Positions 20,106-28,013 of a stretch of DNA of 64,000 nucleotides are shown piece after piece. The stretch comes from Glycomyces terrestris (GTDB lineage Bacteria; Actinomycetota; Actinomycetes; Mycobacteriales; Micromonosporaceae), in assembly GCF_003933745.1 (NCBI RefSeq), contig NZ_RSEB01000004.1, positions 1-64,000 of the forward strand. The letters run 5' to 3'. A model generated the notes under the pieces. That model made no database searches, was not told the origin of the DNA, and saw nothing but the letters and a program-made list of their open reading frames with translations. Every line of letters begins with the position of its first letter. Position 1 is the stretch's first letter. The translations under genes were made by a program, and so were the position numbers.

Positions 20106-21494
20106 CTAGGCGGTGAACTGCCATGAGTTCACGTTGAACAGGTAACCGCCGCCGCCGGTGAACTTCAGGTGCAGGTCCCGCGTCCCGGTCGCGCCGCTCA
20201 CCGGGCACGACACGTTCGTCCAGACCTGCCATCCGCCGGTGCCCGGGACGGTGCAGGTGCCCACGAGCGGCCCGTTGGGCCCGTCGAGCCGCACCTCGAT
20301 CCGCCCGCCCGCGGTCGCCGAGGCCACCCGCGCGGTGAACGTCCGCGCCCCGGACCCGAAGGCCGCGCCCTCGACCTTGATCCAGTCGCCGTTCTCGATC
20401 CAGCCGACGTTCATGCCGCCCTCGGAGGAGCGCTCGGTCTCCACCCCGTTCGCCCACGCGATCGTCTCGGCCTCCTGGCGCGTGAACGGGTTGAGCGTCC
20501 CGACCTGCGGCGGTCCGGCCGTGGTCATGTTGATGATCGGGATCGTCCCGTCGGCGTTGTACGTGAACCGCTCGACGGCCACCGACCTGGTGAAGCCGCC
20601 GCCGCCCGGCAGCGCGCCGTTGTGGTAGAAGAAGTACGACGATCCCTTGTAGTCGATCACCCCCGGGTGGTTCGTGAAGCTCGACCCCTGCGTCGGCATC
20701 ACCGTCCCGCGGTACGTCCACGGCCCGGTCGGCCCCGGCGCGGTCGAGTACGCGATGTGCTCCGAGCAGCACTGCGCCGCGAAGACCATGTAGTACAGCG
20801 AGCCGCGCTTGTACACCCACGGCCCCTCCTCGTAGAGCGTCGGCCGGTCCGTCCCGCCCGGCCGGACCCCGAACCCCTGCGTGGTCAGCGGGATGCGGTT
20901 GACGCCGCCCGAGTACGAGGTCATGTCGGCGTTGAGCTTGACGTACCACAGGTTCGGGTTGCCCCAGTACAGGTACGCCTGGCCGTCGGTGTCGATGAAC
21001 ACCGAGGGGTCGATCTCGCCGTTCTCGACCAGCGGCCGCCCGAGCGCGTCCCGGAACGGGCCGGTCGGGTTGTCGGCGACGGCCACGCCGATCGCCATCC
21101 GCCCGGTCGCGTCGTTGACGACCGGGACGTACCAGTAGAACTTCCCGTTGCGCTCCACCGCCTGGCCGGCCCAGGCGTCCTGGCGCGCCCAGCTGAAGGT
21201 GTCGATGTTCAGCGGCGAGCCGTGGTCGGTCCAGTTGACCATGTCCTCGGACGACCAGACCCGCCACTCGCGCATGGTGAACCAGGTCGAGCCGTCCTCG
21301 TCGTGCCCGGTGTACAGGTACACCCGTCCGTTGTGGACCAGCGGGGCGGGGTCGGCGGTGTAGATGGTCTGGATGATCGGGTTGTCGGCCTGCGCCGGGG
21401 AGGGCGACGGTTCGGCGGCCGGGCTCAGCGCGGCCGCCGCGAACGCGAAGGCGACCGCGAGCACCGCCGTCCGCCTCCGATGGGATGTCTGCAT
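20106..21494 (-). CDS. Secreted GH43 arabinofuranosidase/xylosidase with CBM6
   Basis: The product is 462 residues. The signal peptide has an SPAQA-like end near residue 36. The five-bladed beta-propeller shows the GH43 triad: general base D in YTADPAPLVHNG, pKa modulator D in GEIDPSVFID and general acid E in TLYEEGPWVYKRG. Residues about 330-462 form a CBM6 (FTRQEAETIAWANGV, WIENGDWIKV, LHLKFTGGGGYLFNVNSW). The architecture resembles arabinoxylan arabinofuranohydrolases of the XynD type. It would trim side chains outside the cell, alongside the neighbouring esterase. The upstream 100 bp on this strand contain short CGAA/TTCG dyads but no clear promoter. Confidence 0.93.
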   Translation of the reverse strand: MQTSHRRRTAVLAVAFAFAAAALSPAAEPSPSPAQADNPIIQTIYTADPAPLVHNGRVYLYTGHDEDGSTWFTMREWRVWSSEDMVNWTDHGSPLNIDTFSWARQDAWAGQAVERNGKFYWYVPVVNDATGRMAIGVAVADNPTGPFRDALGRPLVENGEIDPSVFIDTDGQAYLYWGNPNLWYVKLNADMTSYSGGVNRIPLTTQGFGVRPGGTDRPTLYEEGPWVYKRGSLYYMVFAAQCCSEHIAYSTAPGPTGPWTYRGTVMPTQGSSFTNHPGVIDYKGSSYFFYHNGALPGGGGFTRSVAVERFTYNADGTIPIINMTTAGPPQVGTLNPFTRQEAETIAWANGVETERSSEGGMNVGWIENGDWIKVEGAAFGSGARTFTARVASATAGGRIEVRLDGPNGPLVGTCTVPGTGGWQVWTNVSCPVSGATGTRDLHLKFTGGGGYLFNVNSWQFTA

Positions 21495-21868
21495 GGGGAA
21501 CCTCGTCTTCGAAACGTTCGGAAGTCTCCTCGAAAGTTGCGGAGGGTGCTCTCAGGGTAGCGACGGCGCCATCACATGTAAATAGATCGATTTCGATGTG
21601 ACCGTGCGCTGCGCGTCGAAAGGTTCGATCAATGCGATCGACGACTCAGAAATCACAGGACAAAACCGCGAAAACTTCAGCCTCAGTCACCCGTGAGCGA
21701 CCTTTACCGGTAAAAAAATCTGATGTTTAACCGCTTCAAGTGTTGACGGCGACGAGCGCGCGGTCCTAGCGTGAACAACATTCCTGGAACCGAACGCAAA
21801 GGAGCGGGCGTGAGCATCTGGAACGGGGAGCGCCGCCGCGCGGCGCACCGGACGCAAGGACCACCGCG
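21495..21868. promoter_or_regulatory. Divergent control region between GH43 and the second Lpl importer
   Basis: Plus strand: TTGACG (21743-21748), 18 bp, TAGCGT (21767-21772) is the probable importer promoter. Just upstream is a perfect 12-bp palindrome TTTACCGGTAAA (21703-21714), of the kind LacI-family repressors bind, abutting AAAATCTGATGTTTA (21715-21729), a motif repeated near 30202. A dyad CACAT-N18-ATGTG (21573-21600) lies nearer the GH43 gene. A short ORF at 21810 is listed separately. Confidence 0.55.
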
Positions 21869-21872
21869 GTGA
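21810..21872 (+). CDS. Short upstream ORF (20 codons) coupled to the importer permease
   Basis: GTG 21810 is preceded by AAAGGAG (21798-21804), a better ribosome site than the permease has. It encodes MSIWNGERRRAAHRTQGPPR and ends in a TGA overlapping the permease start (GTGA). No family is recognised. It may be a leader peptide providing translational coupling, or it may simply be chance; the strong site and exact overlap are what support it. Confidence 0.35.
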   Translation: MSIWNGERRRAAHRTQGPPR

Positions 21873-22819
21873 CCGCCGCCGCAGCCCCGCCGCGGGCCGC
21901 CCTCCGCGAACGCCGCCGCCGCACCCGCAGGCGCAACCTCCGCCGCCACTGGCAGCTGTACGTCCTGCTGGTCCTCCCGGTCGCCTACTTCGTGGTCTTC
22001 CACTACATCCCCATGGCCAACAACGTCATCGCCTTCAAGGACTACAACGTCGTCCAGGGCATCTGGGGCTCGCCGTGGGCCGGGTTCGACCACTTCGAAC
22101 GCTTCTTCGCCAACCCCGTCGCCTGGGACCTCATCCGCAACACGCTGATGCTCAGCCTCTACGGCTTCCTCGCCGGGTTCCCCGTCCCGATCATCCTCGC
22201 CCTCGCCCTCAACGAGGTCCGCGCCCGCTTCTTCAAGCGCACGGTCCAGATGGTCACCTACGCGCCCCACTTCATCTCCACGGTCATCGTCGTCTCCATG
22301 CTCATCCTGATCTTCTCCCCGCGGATCGGCTTCATGGCCGACGTCCTCGGCTTCTTCGGGATGAACGCGAACCTCCTGGCCGACCCGGACGCGTTCCGCA
22401 GCGTCTACGTCTGGAGCGACGTCTGGCAGACCGCCGGCTACTCCGCGATCATCTACATGGCCGCGCTGGCGGGCATCGACCCGAGCCTGTACGAGGCCGC
22501 CCGCCTCGACGGCGCCTCGCGCCTGCGCAAGATCTGGCACGTCGACCTGCCCGGCATCGCGCCCACGGTCGTGGTCGTCATGGTCCTGAGCGTCGGCAAC
22601 ATCATGGCGGTCGGCTTCGAGAAGGCGTTCCTGCTCCAGAACCCGCTGAACCTCTCGACCTCCGAGATCATCGCGACCTACACGTACAAGATCGGCCTGC
22701 TCAACGCCGACTTCAGCCTCGCGACCGCGGTCGGGCTGTTCAACTCCGTCATCAACCTCATCCTGCTGCTGGTCGTGAACCAGGTCGCCAAGCGCGTCAC
22801 GGGCAACGGACTGTGGTGA
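21869..22819 (+). CDS. Sugar ABC transporter permease, LplB-like
   Basis: The product is 316 residues. A basic head (RERRRRTRRRNLRRHW) is followed by six membrane helices, the first being LYVLLVLPVAYFVVFHYIPM. FKDYNVVQGIWGSPWAGFDHFERFF and the EAA loop IDPSLYEAARLDGASRLRKI define the LplB/COG4209 class. GTG 21869 has AAGGA at 21856-21860. It is first in an operon with the second permease (15 bp on) and the binding protein. It is a paralogue of the truncated permease at position 1. Confidence 0.94.
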   Translation: MTAAAAPPRAALRERRRRTRRRNLRRHWQLYVLLVLPVAYFVVFHYIPMANNVIAFKDYNVVQGIWGSPWAGFDHFERFFANPVAWDLIRNTLMLSLYGFLAGFPVPIILALALNEVRARFFKRTVQMVTYAPHFISTVIVVSMLILIFSPRIGFMADVLGFFGMNANLLADPDAFRSVYVWSDVWQTAGYSAIIYMAALAGIDPSLYEAARLDGASRLRKIWHVDLPGIAPTVVVVMVLSVGNIMAVGFEKAFLLQNPLNLSTSEIIATYTYKIGLLNADFSLATAVGLFNSVINLILLLVVNQVAKRVTGNGLW

Positions 22820-22833
22820 AGGGAGCCCCTGCA

Positions 22834-23790
22834 ATGACCCTCGAGACCGCGACCCGCCCGGCGCCCGGCGCCGAGCCGGAACCCAAGGCCCGCAAGCCCA
22901 AGCGCCGCTCCACCACCGTCCAGGACACCCGCGTCGACCGCGTCTTCATGGCCGGCGTGTACGTCCTGCTGTCGACGTTCCTGCTCATCGTGCTGGTCCC
23001 GCTCGTCAACATCGTCGCGAGCTCGTTCTCGAGCCCGGCGGCGGTCTCGGGCGGCCGGGTGTTCCTGTGGCCGGTCGACTTCTCGCTCATCGGCTACGAG
23101 GCGGTCCTCACCAGCGACGCGATCCTCACCGGCTTCGGCAACTCGATCTTCTACGCCGTCGTCGGGACGCTCGTGAGCCTCGCCCTCACCGTGATGATCG
23201 CCTACCCGCTCTCGCGCGCGGAGCTGGTGGGCCGCAAGGTGCTCATCGGCGGCGTCCTGTTCACGATGCTGTTCTCCGGCGGCCTCATCCCCACCTACAT
23301 GGTCGTGCGGGCCCTCGGCCTGCTCGACACCCGCTGGGCGATCATCCTGCCCGCCGCGATCGGCGCCTGGCAGGTGCTCATCGCCATGACGTACTTCCGC
23401 ACCTCGATCCCGGGGGAGCTGTACGAGGCCGCGCAGCTCGACGGCGCCTCCGACCTGCGCTACCTGTGGTCGGTGGTGCTGCCGCTGTCGAAGCCGCTCC
23501 TGGCCGTCATCGCCCTCATGTACGGCATCGGCCAGTGGAACTCGTACTTCTCCGCCCTGATCTACCTGCGCAGCGAGGAGCTCTACCCCCTCCAGCTGGT
23601 GCTGCGGAACGTCCTGATCGTCAACAACACCGGCGGCACCAACCTCGCCGACCAGATGGCGGCCGAGCAGCTGGCCGACCTGATGAAGTTCTCCCTCATC
23701 GTCGTGTCGACCGTGCCCGTCCTCCTCGTCTACCCGTTCGTCGCACGCCACTTCACCAAGGGCGTGATGCTCGGCTCCGTCAAGGGCTGA
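22834..23790 (+). CDS. Sugar ABC transporter permease, LplC-like
   Basis: The product is 318 residues. A Lys/Arg-rich head is followed by six helices and the EAA loop IPGELYEAAQLDGASDLRYL, with the C-terminus HFTKGVMLGSVKG characteristic of LplC/COG0395 permeases. The segment GTNLADQMAAEQLADLMKFS before the last helix is also typical. GAAGGGAG upstream of ATG 22834 fixes the start. It pairs with the LplB-like permease to form the channel. No ATPase is encoded nearby. Confidence 0.94.
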   Translation: MTLETATRPAPGAEPEPKARKPKRRSTTVQDTRVDRVFMAGVYVLLSTFLLIVLVPLVNIVASSFSSPAAVSGGRVFLWPVDFSLIGYEAVLTSDAILTGFGNSIFYAVVGTLVSLALTVMIAYPLSRAELVGRKVLIGGVLFTMLFSGGLIPTYMVVRALGLLDTRWAIILPAAIGAWQVLIAMTYFRTSIPGELYEAAQLDGASDLRYLWSVVLPLSKPLLAVIALMYGIGQWNSYFSALIYLRSEELYPLQLVLRNVLIVNNTGGTNLADQMAAEQLADLMKFSLIVVSTVPVLLVYPFVARHFTKGVMLGSVKG

Positions 23791-23868
23791 GCCGCCGACC
23801 CCGCCGCGGCCGGCCGACCCGCGGCGCGCCCCTCCTCCACCCAACTCCTCTTCGAAAGGCAGTCAACG

Positions 23869-25521
23869 ATGACCAGCAGAGTCCTTCGAGCGGCAGCGGC
23901 CGGTGCGGCCCTGGCCGTCGCGGCGACCGCGTTCGCCGCGTGCTCCTCCGGCCCGGAGACCACTCCGGACGACGTGATCACCATCTTCGCCCCCCAGGGC
24001 ACCGACGTGGACCTGGAGGAGAACGCCTTCACCAAGGTCCTCGAGGAGAAGTTCGACGTCGAACTCGACTTCGAGACCACCACCTGGGACGGCGCCGCGG
24101 CGGCCGAGAAGCGGCAGATCTCCCTCGCCAGCGGCGACTACCCCGACGCGTACATGCTCATCCCGTGGGTCGACCAGTTCTCCGCCGAGGAGCTGGTGAA
24201 GCTCGGCGGCCAGGGCGTGATCGTGCCCCTCGACGACCTCATCGGCGAGGACACCCCGCACCTCACCGCCGCGTTCGAGAAGGAGCCCGGCTTCAAGGAG
24301 CTCGCGACCGCCCCGGACGGGAAGATCTGGGGCATCCCGGCGTGGAACGACTGTTACCACTGCTCGTACCCGTCGAAGCTGTGGATGAACTCCGCCTGGC
24401 TCGACACGCTCGGCCTGGAGCAGCCCACCACGCCCGACGAGCTGCGGACCGTGCTGGAGGCCTTCAAGAACGAGGACCCCAACGGCAACGGCCAGGCCGA
24501 CGAGATCCCCCTCTCCGCAGCGGGCGGGAGCTCGCTCCTGTCGTACCTGATGAACCCGTTCGTCTACACCGCGGAGATGTACTCGAACGCGGAGGGCGTC
24601 ACCCCGGCCGCCCTCGGCGCCGTCGACGGCACCGTGACCCTGCAACCGACGCGTGACGAATGGCGCGAGGCGATCTCGTACGTCGCCTCCCTGTACGAGG
24701 ACGGCCTGATCGACGAGGGCGCCTTCACGCAGAACGGCGAGGCGCTCAACGCCAAGGGCAACAGCGCCGACGGCGTCATCCTCGGCTCGGTCGCCGTCAT
24801 GCACCCGTGGTTCGTCACCAACGACCACGAGGACGGCCGCTACACGCAGTACGACGCGGTCCCGCCGCTGACCGGCCCCGCCGGCAGCGACACGTTCTGG
24901 AGCGCCGGCGGCGCGGGCGCGGCCCCGGGCGCGACCTTCGTCATCACCAACCGCTCCAGCGAGGCCAAGCAGCAGAAGCTCATGCAGATCCTCGACTACA
25001 TGGTGTCCTACGAGGGCCACCTCCAGGGAGAGTTCGGCGTCGAGGGCGTCAACTGGGCCCGGCCCGAGGCGGGCGAGGTCGCCCTCGACGAGACCCTGGA
25101 GCCGAGCTTCAAGACCCTCACCCCGCCCGAGGGCGAGGGACTGAACAACTCCTGGGGCCCGATCGCCCAGTTCTTCAGCGACGCCGAGTTCCGCAACAGC
25201 CAGGTCACCGACACGGACGTCTACACGCCCGAAGGCTACGAGCGCCGCCTCTTCGAGGCCACGCAGCTCTACGAGGGCCACGAGTCCGACGAGCGCTTCC
25301 CGTACTGGGAGGTCGCCGTGACCGGCGAGACCGCGACCGAGCTCGCCACGATCCAGACCAATGTGGAGAACTTCGTCGTCCAGGCCAGCGCCGAGTTCGT
25401 CACCGGCGTGCGCGACATCGACAGCGACGAGGACTGGGCCGAGTTCCAACAGAACCTCACCGACCTCGGCGCCGAACGGTACGTCGAGATCTACCAGGAG
25501 GCATGGGACGCCGCTCAGTAA
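23869..25521 (+). CDS. Sugar ABC transporter substrate-binding lipoprotein, LplA-like
   Basis: The product is 550 residues with a signal peptide and lipobox FAAC25. The mature protein begins DDVITIFAPQGTDVDLEEN. It contains an EF-hand-like loop NEDPNGNGQADEIPLS, a calcium-site signature of LplA/YtcQ-type binding proteins, and long helical segments near the C-terminus (ATIQTNVENFVVQASAEFV). It is last in the importer operon (78 bp after LplC). Size and loop match importers for complex plant oligosaccharides. The substrate is not identifiable from sequence, but neighbours suggest galactosyl or arabinosyl oligomers. Confidence 0.94.
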   Translation: MTSRVLRAAAAGAALAVAATAFAACSSGPETTPDDVITIFAPQGTDVDLEENAFTKVLEEKFDVELDFETTTWDGAAAAEKRQISLASGDYPDAYMLIPWVDQFSAEELVKLGGQGVIVPLDDLIGEDTPHLTAAFEKEPGFKELATAPDGKIWGIPAWNDCYHCSYPSKLWMNSAWLDTLGLEQPTTPDELRTVLEAFKNEDPNGNGQADEIPLSAAGGSSLLSYLMNPFVYTAEMYSNAEGVTPAALGAVDGTVTLQPTRDEWREAISYVASLYEDGLIDEGAFTQNGEALNAKGNSADGVILGSVAVMHPWFVTNDHEDGRYTQYDAVPPLTGPAGSDTFWSAGGAGAAPGATFVITNRSSEAKQQKLMQILDYMVSYEGHLQGEFGVEGVNWARPEAGEVALDETLEPSFKTLTPPEGEGLNNSWGPIAQFFSDAEFRNSQVTDTDVYTPEGYERRLFEATQLYEGHESDERFPYWEVAVTGETATELATIQTNVENFVVQASAEFVTGVRDIDSDEDWAEFQQNLTDLGAERYVEIYQEAWDAAQ

Positions 25522-25536
25522 CACGGTCCCCGCTCC

Positions 25537-25576
25537 GGCGGGCCGCCTCGGGGTCAAGACGACGAGGCGGCCCGCC
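25537..25576 (+). terminator. Terminator after the Lpl importer operon
   Basis: GGCGGGCCGCCTCG (25537-25550) pairs perfectly with CGAGGCGGCCCGCC (25563-25576), with a 12-nt loop, 15 bp after the binding-protein stop. The rest of the 348-bp gap to the convergent GH42 gene shows only one more hairpin (25738-25772) and no gene. Confidence 0.8.
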
Positions 25577-25737
25577 CCCCTGCCATCCGGCTGACGGCGG
25601 ACGCCGCCCCCGCACCGGATTCGACACCGAACCGCGTTCGCAATCCGCATCGCCTTCCCCGACCGCCCCACCCCCTCCAGGAAAGCGAGCCGCCGACCTC
25701 CACCCGTCTCGCGGCCGGACCGAACTGAACAGAGCAA

Positions 25738-25772
25738 GGCGCCCGTGTCCTCTTTCGAGGGACACGGGCGCC
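25738..25772. terminator. Second terminator in the convergent gap
   Basis: GGCGCCCGTGTCC (25738-25750) pairs with GGACACGGGCGCC (25760-25772) around a 9-nt loop. It lies 98 bp beyond the end of the GH42 gene and can stop minus-strand transcripts as well as plus-strand read-through. Confidence 0.75.
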
Positions 25773-25869
25773 GTGCGCCCGGTGTTCTGTCGGACCCGTC
25801 GGCAAGGATCGTGCCTACGGTTCCCCTCTGGGTGGGTGGGGGTTTGGGACGGTATACACGCTTAGGTCT

Positions 25870-27981
25870 TCAGCGGGTTTCGCGGAGGATCTTCACGTCC
25901 CAGGGGCCCAAGGGGAGTGCGGCGCCCTGGTCGTAGGTCGTGTCGTCGAGGAGGTCGACCGCCGCGGCCGGGAGGGGCACCTCCGTCTGGTCCCAGGACC
26001 AGTTGTGCACGAAGCGGATCGTGTCGCCCGCGGGCGTGGTGGCGCTGGTGGCCGTCACGGTCTGATGCTCGGGGCGCCAGGCGCCCGCGGGGGCGATCCA
26101 GGTGAAGAGGGCCGAGCCGAAGGCGTCGTTCGGGATTGTGCCGACACAGGTCACCCGGCCGCGACCGTGCTCCTTCGTCGTCGCCGCCGGGAAGCGGCCG
26201 TAGTGCGGGTGCCAGTATTCGGCCAGCGCCTGCGCGCCGTCGAGGATCAGGCCGTCGGCCCAGTGCACGCCCGCCGCGTCCGCGCCCAGCTCCAGACCGG
26301 AGCCTTCGACGGCGTGGACGGGGATTGCTTCGGCGAGGTTCGCGAACTCGTCGTACCAGACTCCGGCCGCTTCGGCGAGGCGTGCGGGTTTGACTTCGAG
26401 GCGGGCCCGGGCCTCTTGGTCGGCGTAGGCGGTGCGCGGGCCGAGGACGAGGTGTCCGCCTGCGGCGGCGTACTGGTCGAGCCAGTCCAGGAGGTCGTCG
26501 TCGGCGGTGTAGATTCCGGCTGCCACGAGCACCGGGTACTGCGTGGCCGCGTCCTCGGGTGAGCCCAGTTGCTCGGTGTGGATGATGCGGGCTTGGAGTC
26601 CGGCGTCGAAGGCGCCCTTGTAGAACGGTGCGGCGATCGAGTGGAAGGAGTCGCGGTCGGGGCCGCCGTCCGGCTTCGCCAGGGCCGGCTGCGCCGCGAG
26701 GGCCCACTCGCTCTCCTTGGAGTACAGGACGGCCACGTCGGCGTGGGGGACCAGCCCGTCGAGCACGGGGCCGGCCTTCCGCAGTTCGGCGCCGAGCTGC
26801 GCGAGTTCGCGGTAGACGCGGCCGGGGCGCTGGCTGTGGGGGAGGATGCCGCCCCAGTACGTCTCGGTGCCGTAGTGCAGGCTCTGCCAGTGCCAGTACT
26901 CGATCATCCTGGCCCCGCGCGAGACCAGCGCCCACGCGGCCTGCCGCCACTGCCCCTCGTACGCGGGCATGTTGTGCCAGGACTCGCCGATGGCCTGGGC
27001 GTTCGTCTCGGTGACCAGGAACGGCTCCTGGCGCGAGCCGTACATCGCGTCGGCCGCCCGGTACAGCGCCGCCACCCCAGGCTGCGACCAGTGCCCGCCG
27101 ACCGGCTCCTGCCCCAGCGCGAAGCCGTCCTGCATGCGGTAGTACGGGTTCCCGGCGGTGATCGACATGCGCTCGGCCACGGCGCGCTCGTCGATGCCGG
27201 GCCGGCCGTAGGAGATGCAGGTGGTCACGAACTGGTCGTCGCGGGCGTACTCGCGTGCGATGTCGGCCTGCCAGGCGATGAACTCGGTGGTCAGCTCGGT
27301 CTGGAAGCGCCGCCACGCCTGCTCGTACTGCGGTTGCGCGTTCCCGTCGGGGCGCCACAGGTCGGCCCAGGTGGAGAGCCGGTGGGACCAGTAGACCAGG
27401 CCCCATTCGCGGTTCAGCGTCGCCACGTCCCCGTATGCGTGTCGGAGGTGGTCGGTGAAGCGCTGGAACACGCCCTCGTTGTGGAACAGCTGGAGCCCGG
27501 GCTCGTTGTCGACCTGGAAGCCGATCACCGCGGGGTGGTCGGCGTAGCGGTCGAGGATCTTCCGGATGACGCGTTCGGCGTGGAAGCGGAAGGCCGGGTG
27601 GGTGTAGTCGACCTCCTGGCGTCCGCCCCAGGCGATCCGCTGCCCTGTGCGGTGTTCGCCGGCGATCTCGGGGTACAGGCGCGCCAGCCACGGCGGCACC
27701 GCGTACGTCGGGGTCCCGAGGATCACGCCGATGCCGTGCTCCAGGGCCCCGTCCAGGACCGGCTGGAGCCAGTCGAGGTCGAAGCGCCCGTTCTCCGGCT
27801 CCCACGTGCTCCAGACCGACTCGCCGACCCGGATCACGGAGAACCCGGCCTCGGCCATGAGGTCGAGGTCCTCCTCGAGGCGGCGCTTCGCGCGCTCGGT
27901 GTCGAAGCCGTCCAGGACGTCGGGCTGGTACTCGTAGTAGTAGGCGGCGCCGAACAAGATCGGCTGGGGCCACTCGGACAT
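25870..27981 (-). CDS. Beta-galactosidase, glycoside hydrolase family 42
   Basis: The product is 703 residues with no signal peptide. ILFGAAYYYEYQP, FSVIRVGESVWSTWEPENG and the acid/base strand VIGFQVDNEPGLQLFH identify GH42. The nucleophile Glu is in EPFLVTETNAQAIG. The glutamine-amidotransferase-like trimerisation domain and a small C-terminal beta domain follow. It hydrolyses beta-1,4- or beta-1,3-galactosyl oligomers, as released from galactan or arabinogalactan, in the cytoplasm. AAGGA before ATG 27981 gives the start. It is 32 bp downstream of the GH36 gene in the same operon, suggesting uptake and breakdown of galactose-rich oligomers. Confidence 0.95.
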   Translation of the reverse strand: MSEWPQPILFGAAYYYEYQPDVLDGFDTERAKRRLEEDLDLMAEAGFSVIRVGESVWSTWEPENGRFDLDWLQPVLDGALEHGIGVILGTPTYAVPPWLARLYPEIAGEHRTGQRIAWGGRQEVDYTHPAFRFHAERVIRKILDRYADHPAVIGFQVDNEPGLQLFHNEGVFQRFTDHLRHAYGDVATLNREWGLVYWSHRLSTWADLWRPDGNAQPQYEQAWRRFQTELTTEFIAWQADIAREYARDDQFVTTCISYGRPGIDERAVAERMSITAGNPYYRMQDGFALGQEPVGGHWSQPGVAALYRAADAMYGSRQEPFLVTETNAQAIGESWHNMPAYEGQWRQAAWALVSRGARMIEYWHWQSLHYGTETYWGGILPHSQRPGRVYRELAQLGAELRKAGPVLDGLVPHADVAVLYSKESEWALAAQPALAKPDGGPDRDSFHSIAAPFYKGAFDAGLQARIIHTEQLGSPEDAATQYPVLVAAGIYTADDDLLDWLDQYAAAGGHLVLGPRTAYADQEARARLEVKPARLAEAAGVWYDEFANLAEAIPVHAVEGSGLELGADAAGVHWADGLILDGAQALAEYWHPHYGRFPAATTKEHGRGRVTCVGTIPNDAFGSALFTWIAPAGAWRPEHQTVTATSATTPAGDTIRFVHNWSWDQTEVPLPAAAVDLLDDTTYDQGAALPLGPWDVKILRETR

Positions 27982-28013
27982 CAAGATTCCTTCGTCAATC
28001 GGTGCAGTGCGGA

